A stretch of DNA of 64,000 nucleotides from Carboxylicivirga taeanensis (GCF_051851475.1 NZ_JBPUSJ010000001.1:496001-560000); one strand, 5' to 3'; positions 36,680 to 46,223 are shown, numbered from the stretch's first letter. The notes: a model not told the origin generated them from the letters alone. A program made the numbers and translations.

Positions 36680-39600
36680 TTAAAAAGTTACATTCATGCC
36701 TAAAGAGATAATTTTAGTGGTCGGATAAGATCTTACACGGCCATCAAAACTCTCGGGGTCAAGCCCCTGATCTAAACTGGTAATGGTAAACAAGTTTGTG
36801 CCTGATACATAAATCCGGGCCTTTTCAATGTTTACTCTGTCGAGAAGACTCTTTGGCAGATTATAGCCCAATTGAGCATTTTTTAAGCGCAGGTAATTAT
36901 TCTTTTTCAGGAAGAAATCGTTGTACTTTGTAAAGTTGCGGCCTGAGGCTGCTTCTAAGCGAGGAACCGAAGCATTCCCGTCTTCGTTTTCCGGTGTCCA
37001 TCTGTCGCGAAAATGAATGCCTGTGAATGCACCATAAGACGGCCCTTCGTACCATTCGCCATAAACGTAGGTATTTGCACCCGTGGCCCCCTGTAAAAAT
37101 AAACTCAGGTCAAAGCCCTTATACTCAGCATTAAAGTTATACCCGAAGGTAAACCTTGGAATATTAGAGTGGTAAATTTGACGATCGTCGCCATCTATTT
37201 TAAAATCGCCATTCACATCAACAAACTTAACATCACCAGGTTTTAGTCCGTTAATACCTCGTGGATCTTCCGTATAAGTGTTTCTGTATTCGGCCAGCTC
37301 TTCTTCATTCGCTATCAGGCCATCAGTAGCAAATATATAATACGAACCCAATGCACTTCCTTCTTTCTGCATGGTCCAGCCATCAATATATTCGTCATCA
37401 CTGGCTCGATCGACCCATTCATTTTTATTGTAAGAGAAATTAAGAGTCGTAGTAACTTTAAAATCACCCAGGGTTTTGCGATATCCCAAAAGTGTTTCTA
37501 AACCGCTGTTGCGCACTACTCCTGCATTTTGTTCTGGTGCTCCCAGCCCAATGTAAGTCGGTATTGCAAGTGTAAGAAGTATATCTCGGGTATCTTTACG
37601 GTAATACTCTAACTCACCAAAAAATTTCCCATCTAACAAAGAAAAATCGAGCCCGATATTGGCTAACTCAACAGTTTCCCAGCTGATGTTAGCATTGGCC
37701 ATGTCGTACTGTGTAACACCTGTTACCAGGTTGCCGTTCATCACGTTATCTTCAACGGCATATTGAGGTAAATATCTGAAATCGCCAATTCGCTCATTCC
37801 CCATCTGGCCCCACGAAGCTCTCAGCTTCAGGTTTGTTAAAAACTCCAGGCTTCCCATGAACTCTTCCTGCGAAATTCGCCATGCCGCTGAAAAGGATGG
37901 AAATACGCCCCATTTATTACCTTTAGCGAAACGTGAAGAACCATCTTTACGCACGTTTGCTTCAAACAAATAGCGCTCTTTATAGTCGTAATTTAACCGG
38001 CCAAAAAATGAATTAAGGCCATGCTTTTGCATACTCCCGTCGGCATACTGAAACTCCGAATCTCCCAGTGAAATATGAGGCATGTTATCGGATATTAAGT
38101 TGTTTCGGGAGCCACTCAGGTAGTAACTGCGATAGCTGATCTGTTCGGCACCTGCTAAAATAGTGAGGGCGTGTGCATCGCTGAAGGTTTTATTATAAGT
38201 TGCTAAGGCACGAAGAGTCACCTGATAACTGTTTGTACGGCTATCACGAACACTATTTTGTGGATTCCAGGTATTCACATAGTTATCATCAGCATCATAA
38301 AACTTATGTGTGCGATTATGCGTTTTATTCATCGACCAGCCCCCATTGACTGCTGCCACACCCTTCAGACTCAAGCCGTCAAGTAGCTCATAAGCTGTTT
38401 TGAGCTGCATATACACCTCATCCTTTGTATACTCCTGGGTGCCTATCACTGATGGATCAAGGTAAGCAACCGGGTTATTATTCTGATCATCTAAGGCGTA
38501 ATTCCCGTTTTCGTAGCGAACAGGTGTTGTGGGCACCATCGACCAGGCGGTAGCCTGCGCACTTCCCAGACCGCCCGGCCAGTCGCGTTCGGTATGACGG
38601 TACTGAATATCAGCACCAAAATCGAGCCTGTTTCCTACTTTGAAATCGGTATTTAAACGCATATTATAGCGCTCATAGCTGGTATTATCGGTTAAGCCCG
38701 GCTGGTCCAGGTAGTTTAGGGAAAGTAGATACTTGCCGTCTTCTGTTCCGCCGTTAATTTTTACGGTATGCTCAGTGATGTAATTGGCATTGTATATTTC
38801 ATCGGGATAAACCACATAGGGGTGACCGTAGGGATCTGCACCCGATTCGGTGATACTAATTGCATCTTCACTAAAAATGGGGGCATTGCCTTTATTAATA
38901 CTCGCCTCGTTCACCATCTCCATGTATTCGCGAGCACCAACCGCCTTGGGCTTAACTGCTCTATCCTGAATACCAACATATCCATCATAGGAAACACGCA
39001 TTTTACCTTCCTTACCTCTTTTTGTGGTAACGAGGATAACGCCATGGGCGGCGCGTGAACCATAAATGGCAGCTGATGCTGCATCTTTCAACACGGATAC
39101 GTTCTCAATATCGGCTGAAGGCACATCACTCAAACTCATTTCAACTCCATCGACCAGAACCAATGGGTTGGAATTGCCCGTGGTACCAACACCGCGAATA
39201 AAAATTTGTGGATCATCTCCACCTGGCGCTCCTCCACGGTCAATTACGGTAATTCCGTTTGCCAGTCCTTGCAGCGCTTTAGAAGTATTAGGGTTAGATA
39301 TTTTAGCAATCGCATCGCCTTCGACCTTTGCCACAGAACCGGTCAGATTCACCTTCTTTTGTGAACCATAACCAACCACCACCACCTCATCTAATCCGGT
39401 AGTTTCTTCTATCAGTGTTAGATCGAGTTGAGTCCGTTCCCCAACTTCTATATTCTGTTCTTCGAAGCCAATGTATGAGAAAGTGAGAATAACACCATCA
39501 CCACTAACCGAAATCGAATAAGTTCCATCAATACCGGTAATAACACCGTTTGTTGGATGAGCTTTATCAAACACATTTACACCGGGCAGTGGTTCGCCGT

Positions 39601-40033
39601 TGATATCGGTTACCTTCCCTTTAACAACAGTTATCTTTTGCTGGGCCGATACCTCATGAACAGGAGATTGTGGCACAATAACAATATTATCGTCAATCAT
39701 GCGATAAGTTAAGCCGGTTTGAGACAGTACCACATCCATTATCTCACCAATAGATGCCGATTCGGTATCAATATCTACTTTAGTCCCCGACGGTATCATC
39801 TCCGACTGGAAATAAATATCAATCCCCAGATTATTCTGTATCGTTTTTAAGGCCTCTTCGACGCTGACATTTTTGATCTTCAACGTGATACTGGTCTTAC
39901 TCTGGGAGTAAGAACTGGCAGAAATCTGCATTAAGGACACGATAAGCATTACCATGGTTAGTCTCATAACCCTGACGAATTTGGTTGCTCTTCTCTCTTT
40001 AAAGAGAAAGCAACAGTTCCACTTTTTTTTCAT
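36680..40033 (-). CDS. susC: SusC/RagA TonB-linked outer membrane transporter with STN domain
   Basis: A 1117-residue TonB-dependent transporter. After a signal region (about residues 20-43) comes an STN domain (about 47-120, ALKTIQNNLGIDIYFQSEMI), then a carboxypeptidase-like regulatory beta-sandwich (VKGKVTDINGEPLPGVNVFD, about 135-220), the plug (DEVVVVGYGSQKKVNLTGSV), and a 22-strand barrel ending in aromatic TKIISLGMNVTF. The STN domain is the sign of a transporter that signals to an anti-sigma factor; that factor, FecR, is encoded upstream. Together with SusD it imports oligosaccharides across the outer membrane. Start at 40033 is the first ATG with a plausible signal; the two hairpins upstream lie in its leader. 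Confidence 0.95.
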   Translation of the reverse strand: MKKKWNCCFLFKERRATKFVRVMRLTMVMLIVSLMQISASSYSQSKTSITLKIKNVSVEEALKTIQNNLGIDIYFQSEMIPSGTKVDIDTESASIGEIMDVVLSQTGLTYRMIDDNIVIVPQSPVHEVSAQQKITVVKGKVTDINGEPLPGVNVFDKAHPTNGVITGIDGTYSISVSGDGVILTFSYIGFEEQNIEVGERTQLDLTLIEETTGLDEVVVVGYGSQKKVNLTGSVAKVEGDAIAKISNPNTSKALQGLANGITVIDRGGAPGGDDPQIFIRGVGTTGNSNPLVLVDGVEMSLSDVPSADIENVSVLKDAASAAIYGSRAAHGVILVTTKRGKEGKMRVSYDGYVGIQDRAVKPKAVGAREYMEMVNEASINKGNAPIFSEDAISITESGADPYGHPYVVYPDEIYNANYITEHTVKINGGTEDGKYLLSLNYLDQPGLTDNTSYERYNMRLNTDFKVGNRLDFGADIQYRHTERDWPGGLGSAQATAWSMVPTTPVRYENGNYALDDQNNNPVAYLDPSVIGTQEYTKDEVYMQLKTAYELLDGLSLKGVAAVNGGWSMNKTHNRTHKFYDADDNYVNTWNPQNSVRDSRTNSYQVTLRALATYNKTFSDAHALTILAGAEQISYRSYYLSGSRNNLISDNMPHISLGDSEFQYADGSMQKHGLNSFFGRLNYDYKERYLFEANVRKDGSSRFAKGNKWGVFPSFSAAWRISQEEFMGSLEFLTNLKLRASWGQMGNERIGDFRYLPQYAVEDNVMNGNLVTGVTQYDMANANISWETVELANIGLDFSLLDGKFFGELEYYRKDTRDILLTLAIPTYIGLGAPEQNAGVVRNSGLETLLGYRKTLGDFKVTTTLNFSYNKNEWVDRASDDEYIDGWTMQKEGSALGSYYIFATDGLIANEEELAEYRNTYTEDPRGINGLKPGDVKFVDVNGDFKIDGDDRQIYHSNIPRFTFGYNFNAEYKGFDLSLFLQGATGANTYVYGEWYEGPSYGAFTGIHFRDRWTPENEDGNASVPRLEAASGRNFTKYNDFFLKKNNYLRLKNAQLGYNLPKSLLDRVNIEKARIYVSGTNLFTITSLDQGLDPESFDGRVRSYPTTKIISLGMNVTF

Positions 40034-40061
40034 AAATTTGAATTGTTAAATTAGTATTATT

Positions 40062-40117
40062 GATGTCCTGCAAGACATCAGGATCTAATCGGGAAATGTT
40101 GGTAGCATCTCCCGATT
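40062..40117 (-). promoter_or_regulatory. Two hairpins in the fecR-susC gap
   Basis: GATGTC/GACATC (40062-40079) and AATCGGGA/TCCCGATT (40087-40117) are both perfect stems in the 90-nt gap before susC. No T-run follows the second on the minus strand. They may be a leader element that tunes susC relative to fecR. Confidence 0.5.
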
Positions 40118-40123
40118 TTTAGT

Positions 40124-41110
40124 TTATCTCATACGCTTAATAATTACTTCTTGTCCGTTAATAGAATAGCTAATGGGAGTCATTACTTTAAGCAGTTCGA
40201 GGGTCTCGCTCAAAGAAGATGACTTTTTGATGACCCCATGAAAATGCTGGCCCTCGAAATCTTCGGCTTGCCAATCAACACGCACATTGTACCACCTTTC
40301 AATGATGTCTACCACCTCGCCAAACACCACATCTTCGAAAACGTATCGGCCCACCGACCATTGATTAATGCGTTTAGAATTAACTGTGCGTTTCTCCACA
40401 TTTTTGGTTGACACATCAAACACCACTTGCATATCTGGCTTCATGGTGATGTGTTTTCCGTTTGACTGCCACTGTACGATTCCTTCTTCGAGTGTGGTCA
40501 CAATTTGAGTCTCATCCGGATAAGCCCTTATATTAAAAATAGTTCCAAGTACTTTCACCTGCTGCTGCCCAGAATGTACTTCAAAGACAAGTTTTGGGTG
40601 TTTGGTAACATTAAAATGCGCTTCTCCAACTAATTGGACATCTCTGCTGCCATGTCCAAAATCGGATGGAACAGTTAAACTGGAGCCCGCATTTAAAGTA
40701 ACCAAAGAACCATCTGCCAATGTAAGCTGAGTAATTTGTCCTTCAGAAGCAGTGAAAACATGAGCGCCTCCATTGGATAAATCAGTATCTGGCCGGGCAC
40801 TGAATTGATGACCAATAAAAAAAGCAAAAAGTACAGCGGCTGCAACAACTGCAAGGTTTAGAATTCGCTTCAAGCGATGCTGTCTAACAAATGATAAGGA
40901 CAGCCGCTCTTCAACTCTTTCCCATTCCAACTCCTCATTATAATTGTAAGCATTAGTTTTCAGCCCTGTATAGTCCCACGCATCTTTCAGCTGCAGATAA
41001 CGCTGAAAAAGCTCATTGTTATGCCTGAGCTGATGCACCACCTGTGCCTGTTCATCTGCTGAACATTCACCTTTTATATAGCGTATCAGTATATCTTCAT
41101 TAATATCCAT
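40124..41110 (-). CDS. FecR-family anti-sigma factor
   Basis: A 328-residue protein with a cytoplasmic N-terminal domain (about 1-85) that would hold the ECF sigma factor, one membrane helix (about 86-105, LAVVAAAVLFAFFIGHQF) and a periplasmic FecR domain with GGAHVFTASEGQITQLTLADGS-type strands and LVGEAHFNVTKHPKLVFEVHSG. It transmits a signal from the STN domain of SusC to the sigma factor encoded divergently at 41241. It is upstream of susC in the same direction. Length is typical of Bacteroidetes FecR homologs. Confidence 0.93.
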   Translation of the reverse strand: MDINEDILIRYIKGECSADEQAQVVHQLRHNNELFQRYLQLKDAWDYTGLKTNAYNYNEELEWERVEERLSLSFVRQHRLKRILNLAVVAAAVLFAFFIGHQFSARPDTDLSNGGAHVFTASEGQITQLTLADGSLVTLNAGSSLTVPSDFGHGSRDVQLVGEAHFNVTKHPKLVFEVHSGQQQVKVLGTIFNIRAYPDETQIVTTLEEGIVQWQSNGKHITMKPDMQVVFDVSTKNVEKRTVNSKRINQWSVGRYVFEDVVFGEVVDIIERWYNVRVDWQAEDFEGQHFHGVIKKSSSLSETLELLKVMTPISYSINGQEVIIKRMR

Positions 41111-41193
41111 TTCATGTGTTTTTTAATAAGTTCCAATAATAAGAATTTACCCTACCTCAAAAGGTGATTTTTTTCCGAATAAATTGATTTTCC

Positions 41194-41223
41194 TTTGATT
41201 TACTCTTGGATTATGTATATTTG
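41194..41223 (+). promoter_or_regulatory. Consensus promoter of the ECF sigma gene
   Basis: TTTG (41194-41197), an 18-nt spacer and TATATTTG (41216-41223). Both elements are perfect matches. It reads rightward toward 41241, so the sigma gene appears to use the housekeeping sigma factor rather than itself. Confidence 0.72.
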
Positions 41224-41240
41224 ATGCAGTTACAAAATCC

Positions 41241-41819
41241 ATGAATCCATCTGAAAAAATCATACTTCAAGCCATTAAAGGTGGTGAGGTGACTATGTAT
41301 AAGGAGTTGTTCAGAAAATACTCCAAGTCACTATTTTACTACGCCTGTAAGTTTATTTCGCCTGATGACGCCCGTGATGTGGTACAAGATGTATTTATTG
41401 CCATCTGGACCCAACGCAGCCATTTAGACATTAAAACATCGCTGAACAGCTACTTATTTGGCGTTACCCGAAATAAGTGTCTCAAACACTTGCAAAAAAA
41501 AGAGAGAACCAGCCCCGATGACCAACTCTCGCTAATGGAAATTCAGCACTACGAGACCTACAATGACGGAATTAACACCCTAATTGAGAAGGAACTAAAT
41601 CACAAATACGAAGAGGCTTTGCAGCAGCTGCCACCTAAATGTCTGGAGGTGTTTCTCCTAAGCCGACGTCAGCACTTAAAAAACAAAGAAATAGCTGAAA
41701 CCCTTAGCATCAGTGAGAAAGCGGTAGAAAAGCACATCAATAAGGCACTGAAACACCTAAAAAAAGAACTGAAAGAATATCTCCCACTATTGTACTACCT
41801 GGGGCAGTTTTGGGGGTAA
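41241..41819 (+). CDS. ECF-type RNA polymerase sigma factor
   Basis: A 192-residue ECF sigma-70 factor. Region 2 (about 20-85) contains FRKYSKSLFYYACKFISPDDARDVVQDVFIAIW, and region 4 (about 130-180) contains LPPKCLEVFLLSRRQHLKNKEIAETLSISEKAVEKHINKA, a helix-turn-helix binding the -35 element. It is divergent from fecR, so sigma, anti-sigma and STN-type SusC form a classic surface-signalling set. Its promoter is a housekeeping consensus. A CBM9-like gene starts only eight bases after its stop, an unusual co-transcribed partner. Confidence 0.95.
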   Translation: MNPSEKIILQAIKGGEVTMYKELFRKYSKSLFYYACKFISPDDARDVVQDVFIAIWTQRSHLDIKTSLNSYLFGVTRNKCLKHLQKKERTSPDDQLSLMEIQHYETYNDGINTLIEKELNHKYEEALQQLPPKCLEVFLLSRRQHLKNKEIAETLSISEKAVEKHINKALKHLKKELKEYLPLLYYLGQFWG

Positions 41820-41827
41820 ACAACAAT

Positions 41828-42460
41828 ATGATAGAAATGAAGCAACTGGAGATTAAACGTATTAAATGTAACGAATCAGGTGATATCAATTATCCTGAGG
41901 CCATCCACCCTATCGATAACGATAACTGGAACTACCCGGCCGATGTGAAGGTGAAATTTGGAATGGCCTACGACGATTGCCACCTGTACCTGCACTATGC
42001 AGTGAATGAGAATCACCCCAAAGCGGTATGTACCACCACTAATGGGCCGGTTTGGGAAGACAGCTGCGTGGAGTTCTTTATAACATTTGATGACCAAAAC
42101 TATTACAACCTGGAGTTTAACTGTATCGGCACCCGTTTGGCTGGCTTTGGCGCCGTCAACACAAAGCGCCACAGGCTCAACCCTAAGCTGGTTGAAAGCA
42201 TTGAAACGCTGCCATCATTGGGCAGGCAAGCAATTGACCTGGAAAACACACCTACCCAGTGGGAGATGAAAATTAAGATTCCGAAAAGCGTGTTTGGCGA
42301 TACCATTAAGCAGTTTGAAGCCGGCCAAAGCTTTAAAGCCAACTTTTACAAATGCGGCGATAAACAAGAGCAGATGCACTTCCTGTCGTGGAACCCCATC
42401 AGCCACGAAAAGCCTAACTTTCATCTGCCGCAGTATTTTGGAACCATAAAACTCGTTTAG
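41828..42460 (+). CDS. CBM9-like (family 9 carbohydrate-binding) protein
   Basis: A 210-residue protein with no signal peptide visible. Residues 25-205 form a beta-sandwich resembling carbohydrate-binding family 9: VKVKFGMAYDDCHLYLHYAV and WEDSCVEFFITFDDQNYYNLEFNC are the typical strand pair with the Glu that coordinates sugar or calcium. I chose the ATG at 41828, eight nt after the sigma-factor stop; an upstream TTG at 41810 would overlap it. In Bacteroidetes such stand-alone proteins are often hypothetical neighbours of PUL genes. Without an export signal its ligand could be cytoplasmic. Together with the sigma gene it forms a two-gene unit ended by a terminator. Confidence 0.7.
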   Translation: MIEMKQLEIKRIKCNESGDINYPEAIHPIDNDNWNYPADVKVKFGMAYDDCHLYLHYAVNENHPKAVCTTTNGPVWEDSCVEFFITFDDQNYYNLEFNCIGTRLAGFGAVNTKRHRLNPKLVESIETLPSLGRQAIDLENTPTQWEMKIKIPKSVFGDTIKQFEAGQSFKANFYKCGDKQEQMHFLSWNPISHEKPNFHLPQYFGTIKLV

Positions 42461-42494
42461 GCTAAAACCTGCAAGGCCAACAAAAAATAGTTAC

Positions 42495-42523
42495 AACCCG
42501 GTACTGGCATATCGGGTTTTTTT
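42495..42523 (+). terminator. Terminator after the sigma/CBM9 genes
   Basis: AACCCG and CGGGTT enclose a 12-nt loop and are followed by a run of seven T residues. Confidence 0.75.
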
Positions 42524-42611
42524 AGTGCAATTATATCCCGTACCCTTTTAAAGTTCATAGTCTCAAAAAAACAACCAACATGCCTGGTGCCGGATCAGTA
42601 TCCAGCTAAGG

Positions 42612-42631
42612 TTAGACAGGCGCGTGTCTAA
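42612..42631. repeat. Palindromic element
   Basis: TTAGACA-GGCGCG-TGTCTAA is a perfect inverted repeat of seven bases with a six-base centre; allowing one bulge it extends to GG...CC on the flanks. It sits in a GC-rich island inside an AT-rich intergenic region. Confidence 0.7.
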
Positions 42632-43103
42632 ACCGAGGACAGGCCCCTGCTAAAGCTTAGGCTAGGCCCTGCTTTTTAAAGGTGGTAATTTATCCTCTCA
42701 ACAGTTCAGTACTCGTTTGCATGATTAATAGTGCGCCTTATAAACAGTATCTCATCTATTCGAATAAACCTTCCAGCTCCTTATCCTTTTAATTTTTCGG
42801 TATTGAACTGCGATGGTTTTTAAAAAAGAAACCCCCTCTAATGCAATAATCGACCAATTTGCACATGTTTCCTACCTGAATCAAATCAAAGGAGCAAAGT
42901 GGTTCAGAGAAAAAAAGTTAATATTGTCATTCTCTCAAACCCTTTAACCATACTCAATTGCGAAATAGCCATACACACAATGAGAGGAAAACGATTGAAT
43001 GCTCACCCGCTTTGGGTTGCAATTACTAAAAAATAATGCAAAATAGTCGGTGTGTTGTTTTCAAATAAAGATGGTAGAAACATTAACTAATAAATAAAAT
43101 AAT

Positions 43104-45428
43104 ATGATTCACAAAAAAGTACTTCTTGTCTTTGCCGGTGTTCTGGCCGGTCTTTTGACGGGACAAATGAAGGCCCAATCAACGGCCGATTACCAGGTGG
43201 TGCCCTTGCCACAAACAATTAAAACAGTGGAGGGGGAACCCTTTGTTTTAAATGCCAAAACAGTGATTGCCTATCCCAATGGCAATGAACAGATGGCACA
43301 GAACGCAGCTTTCCTCAGTGAATATATTCAGGAGCAAACCGGAATGACACTGAAAACAAAGGTAAAAGGCAGTAAAAATACCATCGCCTTGCACCTGAAT
43401 GCAGACGAACAACAACCAGAAGCCTATAGTATCCATGTAGATAAGGATGGCGTAACCATTACCGGAGCCAGTGCTTCAGCAGTGTTTTATGGTGTCCAAA
43501 CCCTTCGTAAAGCCATCCCCGTGCAGACGGTGGAACAGGTTAACTTGCCAGCCGTTACCATTGAGGATGCACCGCGCTTTGCCTATCGGGGCATGATGCT
43601 CGATGTGTCGCGACATATGTTTTCGGTCGCTGAAATTAAAACCTTTATCGACATGCTGGCCTTACACAACATCAACAACTTCCACTGGCACCTGACCGAG
43701 GATCAGGGCTGGCGCATAGAGATTAAGAAATACCCTCGACTAACCGAGATTGGCTCACAGCGCAAGGAAACGGTGATTGGACGCAACAGCGGGGTTTATG
43801 ATGGCGAGCCGTACGGTGGATATTACACACAGGAGGATATTAAGGCGGTGGTTAACTACGCTGCTAAACGCTACATCAATGTGATACCGGAAATTGATAT
43901 GCCTGGACACATGTTGGCCGCTTTGGCATCCTATCCGGAGTTGGGTTGTACCGGAGGTCCTTATGAAGTATGGACACAATGGGGCGTTTCAGATGATGTT
44001 TTATGTGTGGGTAACGACCAAACCCTTGCCTTCGTGAAGGACGTATTAAATGAGGTGATGGATTTATTCCCTTCTGAAATGATTCATATTGGCGGGGATG
44101 AGTGTCCGAAAACACGCTGGAAGGACTGTGATAAATGCCAGGCACGCATCCAATCTTTGGACCTGAAAGCTGATGAAGCGCACACTGCCGAAGAGCGTTT
44201 ACAAAGCTACTTTATTAGTTATGCAGAAAAGGTAATTAACGATCGTGGCCGTCGTATGATCGGCTGGGACGAGATACTTGAAGGCGGTTTGGCACCCAAC
44301 GCCACAGTAATGTCCTGGCGAGGCATGGCCGGTGGTATTCAGGCCGCTCAAATGGGGCACGACGTGGTGATGACCCCCAACTCACATGTGTATTTCGATC
44401 ATTACCAGTCAACCGATGTGGCCCGCGATCCTTTGGCCATTGGTGGATATTCACCCTTGAGTAATGTGTATGATTTTGAACCCGTGCCTGCGAAACTAAG
44501 TGCCGAAGAAAGTAAGCATATCCTGGGAGCACAAGCTAACCTATGGACTGAGTATGTGCCGGTATTTTCTCATGCGCAGTACATGGTATTACCACGTATG
44601 GCAGCCTTAAGCGAAGTGCAATGGATGCAGCCCGAGCAAAAGGATTATGAGGCCTTCTTGTCGCGCTTACAACGACTGATCGAAATCTACAAAGCACAGG
44701 GTTACAACTACGCCAAGCATATTTACGACATAGAGGCAGCCTTTGTGCCTAATTCAGAGGATGAAACCATTGATGTGTACCTGAAATCACTGACTGATGG
44801 ACCTATTTATTACACATTCGACGGAACAGCTCCAGTTAAGCATTCGCCTGTTTATAAGGATGTGCTGAAGTTCAACCGGAATGCTTCTATCAGTGCACGT
44901 ACGTACCACAAGGACGGTGCCAGCCGCGTGTTGCGCGAGTCGGTAGTATTTAACCAGGCTACCACAAAGTCTATTAAGGCCCTACAGCCTGTAGATAAGC
45001 AATACAGCTATGAAGGCATCTCCACCTTAGTGGATGGATTGAAAGGTAATAACAACTACCGGACAGGTCGTTGGATTGCTTTCCGAGGAAATGACCTGGA
45101 GGCCGTGATTGATATGAAACGTCCTACCAGTATTAAAGAGGCTGAAATAACTACAAACGTAGTAAAGGGCGATTGGGTATTTGATGTACGCCAATTTGAG
45201 ATTCAGGTTTCAGACAATGGTCAGGAATACCGAACAGTGGCTACTCATAGCTATGCACCCCTTTCTCAGGATGATGCTGATGGTATTAAAACCCATACGC
45301 TTAAGTTTGAGCCGGTGCAAGCCCGTTACGTTAAAGTAATTGCAGTTCCCGAAATGGAAATGCCACAGTGGCACGGTGGCAAAGGCAAAACTGCCTATTT
45401 ATTTGTGGATGAAATTGTGCTGAAATAA
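43104..45428 (+). CDS. Beta-N-acetylhexosaminidase (GH20)
   Basis: A 774-residue secreted enzyme with a signal peptide (residues 1-24). An N-terminal GH20b-type domain (30-150) is followed by the GH20 barrel (about 155-500): RGMMLDVSRHMF, INNFHWHLTEDQGWRIEIKK, and the catalytic pair Asp332-Glu333 in IHIGGDECP. A chitobiase-type C-terminal domain and a discoidin-like domain (about 640-770, ARYVKVIAVPEMEMPQWHG) complete it. It removes terminal GlcNAc or GalNAc by substrate-assisted catalysis, probably in the periplasm. It is a single gene next to the PUL but on the opposite strand from the hydrolases, with its own terminator. No start signal is evident beyond the ATG. Confidence 0.93.
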   Translation: MIHKKVLLVFAGVLAGLLTGQMKAQSTADYQVVPLPQTIKTVEGEPFVLNAKTVIAYPNGNEQMAQNAAFLSEYIQEQTGMTLKTKVKGSKNTIALHLNADEQQPEAYSIHVDKDGVTITGASASAVFYGVQTLRKAIPVQTVEQVNLPAVTIEDAPRFAYRGMMLDVSRHMFSVAEIKTFIDMLALHNINNFHWHLTEDQGWRIEIKKYPRLTEIGSQRKETVIGRNSGVYDGEPYGGYYTQEDIKAVVNYAAKRYINVIPEIDMPGHMLAALASYPELGCTGGPYEVWTQWGVSDDVLCVGNDQTLAFVKDVLNEVMDLFPSEMIHIGGDECPKTRWKDCDKCQARIQSLDLKADEAHTAEERLQSYFISYAEKVINDRGRRMIGWDEILEGGLAPNATVMSWRGMAGGIQAAQMGHDVVMTPNSHVYFDHYQSTDVARDPLAIGGYSPLSNVYDFEPVPAKLSAEESKHILGAQANLWTEYVPVFSHAQYMVLPRMAALSEVQWMQPEQKDYEAFLSRLQRLIEIYKAQGYNYAKHIYDIEAAFVPNSEDETIDVYLKSLTDGPIYYTFDGTAPVKHSPVYKDVLKFNRNASISARTYHKDGASRVLRESVVFNQATTKSIKALQPVDKQYSYEGISTLVDGLKGNNNYRTGRWIAFRGNDLEAVIDMKRPTSIKEAEITTNVVKGDWVFDVRQFEIQVSDNGQEYRTVATHSYAPLSQDDADGIKTHTLKFEPVQARYVKVIAVPEMEMPQWHGGKGKTAYLFVDEIVLK

Positions 45429-45448
45429 TATTTGCCAAAGCATTTTAG

Positions 45449-45486
45449 AAGACCCGACAAGCTTAATGTTTTGTTGGGTCTTTTTG
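45449..45486 (+). terminator. Terminator of the GH20 gene
   Basis: AAGACCCGACAA pairs with TTGTTGGGTCTT (12 bp, one G-T) and is followed by a run of T residues. Confidence 0.9.
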
Positions 45487-45545
45487 CTTATTGGAGGAAC
45501 CACAATGCGCTGGCAGATAGAATTTCCACGTAACCTGATTGAAAA

Positions 45546-45582
45546 CATAAAAAAAGCAGCTACGAACATTTCGTAACTGCTT
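45546..45582 (-). terminator. Terminator of the CAT-anticodon tRNA
   Basis: On the minus strand AGCAGTTACGAA pairs with TTCGTAGCTGCT (one G-T, 3-nt loop) and is followed by seven T residues. Confidence 0.9.
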
Positions 45583-45591
45583 AGCTTTCTG

Positions 45592-45665
45592 TGGGCCCAC
45601 CTGGGCTTGAACCAGGGACCCCCTGATTATGAGTCAGGTGCTCTAACCAACTGAGCTATAGGCCC
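45592..45665 (-). tRNA. tRNA with CAT anticodon, probably tRNA-Ile2
   Basis: A complete cloverleaf on the minus strand: acceptor GGGCCTA/TGGGCCC, D arm, anticodon arm CCTGA-CTCATAA-TCAGG and T loop TTCAAGC. The anticodon is CAT, which is either elongator Met or Ile2 (with lysidine). I favour Ile2 because the acceptor start GGGCCTATAGCTC resembles Bacteroidetes tRNA-Ile(GAT) and the discriminator is A. CCA is not encoded. It has a consensus promoter and a terminator. Confidence 0.9.
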
Positions 45666-45699
45666 GGCTTTATAAGGCGTATTGCCTTTTCAGCGGATG

Positions 45700-45730
45700 C
45701 AAAAATAGTTAACAATTTTATATTATCAAA
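45700..45730 (-). promoter_or_regulatory. Consensus promoter of the CAT-anticodon tRNA
   Basis: On the minus strand TTTG (45727-45730), a 19-nt spacer and TATTTTTG (45700-45707). Transcription would begin near 45693, about 28 nt before the tRNA. Confidence 0.75.
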
Positions 45731-45839
45731 TAGATACTTTTAATATTTTGTGAATATCAGAAGCTTTTCGTACCAGCCAGGCATTGAAAAAACAACTATA
45801 CTTCTGTACATTAGAGCAATATAACTTAAGACCTAAAAA

Positions 45840-46130
45840 ATGACACACCCACAAAAAATCAAGATTATAACAGGTGCTTTACTCACCGCCTGCTTTCTGA
45901 CGGCTTGTTTACCTGGAGGTGGTAACTATTCACCTGCCGAACCAGCAGGCTTTTTTACAGGAATTTGGCACGGCTGGATAGCACCAATATCACTTATTTT
46001 AGCACTCTTCAACAAAGACATCACCATATACGAAACCTTTAATACCGGCTGGTGGTATGATTTTGGTTTTTACATCTCAATAATAGCTGGCTTTGGCGGG
46101 CTAAGACTGCTGCGTAAAAAAACAGATTAA
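45840..46130 (+). CDS. Small lipoprotein with two membrane segments
   Basis: A 96-residue protein. Its N-terminus (IITGALLTACFLTAC) has a lipobox FLTAC. Two further hydrophobic segments lie at about 39-60 (FFTGIWHGWIAPISLILALF) and 70-90 (WYDFGFYISIIAGFGGL). The tryptophan-rich FTGIWHGW and GWWYDFGFY stretches are distinctive; I have seen similar short proteins in many genomes but know no function. It is separated by 93 nt from the next gene on the same strand, so co-transcription is possible. Start at 45840 is the only good ATG. Confidence 0.75.
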   Translation: MTHPQKIKIITGALLTACFLTACLPGGGNYSPAEPAGFFTGIWHGWIAPISLILALFNKDITIYETFNTGWWYDFGFYISIIAGFGGLRLLRKKTD

Positions 46131-46223
46131 TGATACACTCATTTATAGGCAGACAAAACAAGATGACATAATCGTTAATTTGGCTGAAATGTGTATATTA
46201 AAGGACACATTAGTCGATGCACT

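Larger units (their letters stand above)
42461..43103. other. Long intergenic region with terminator and GC-rich palindromic patch
   Basis: A 643-bp stretch without a gene. It holds the terminator at 42495-42523 and a GC-rich patch at about 42590-42680 with palindromes and a near-repeat of GGCCC-type segments. The rest is AT-rich. No TAnnTTTG element was found near the hexosaminidase start. Confidence 0.5.
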
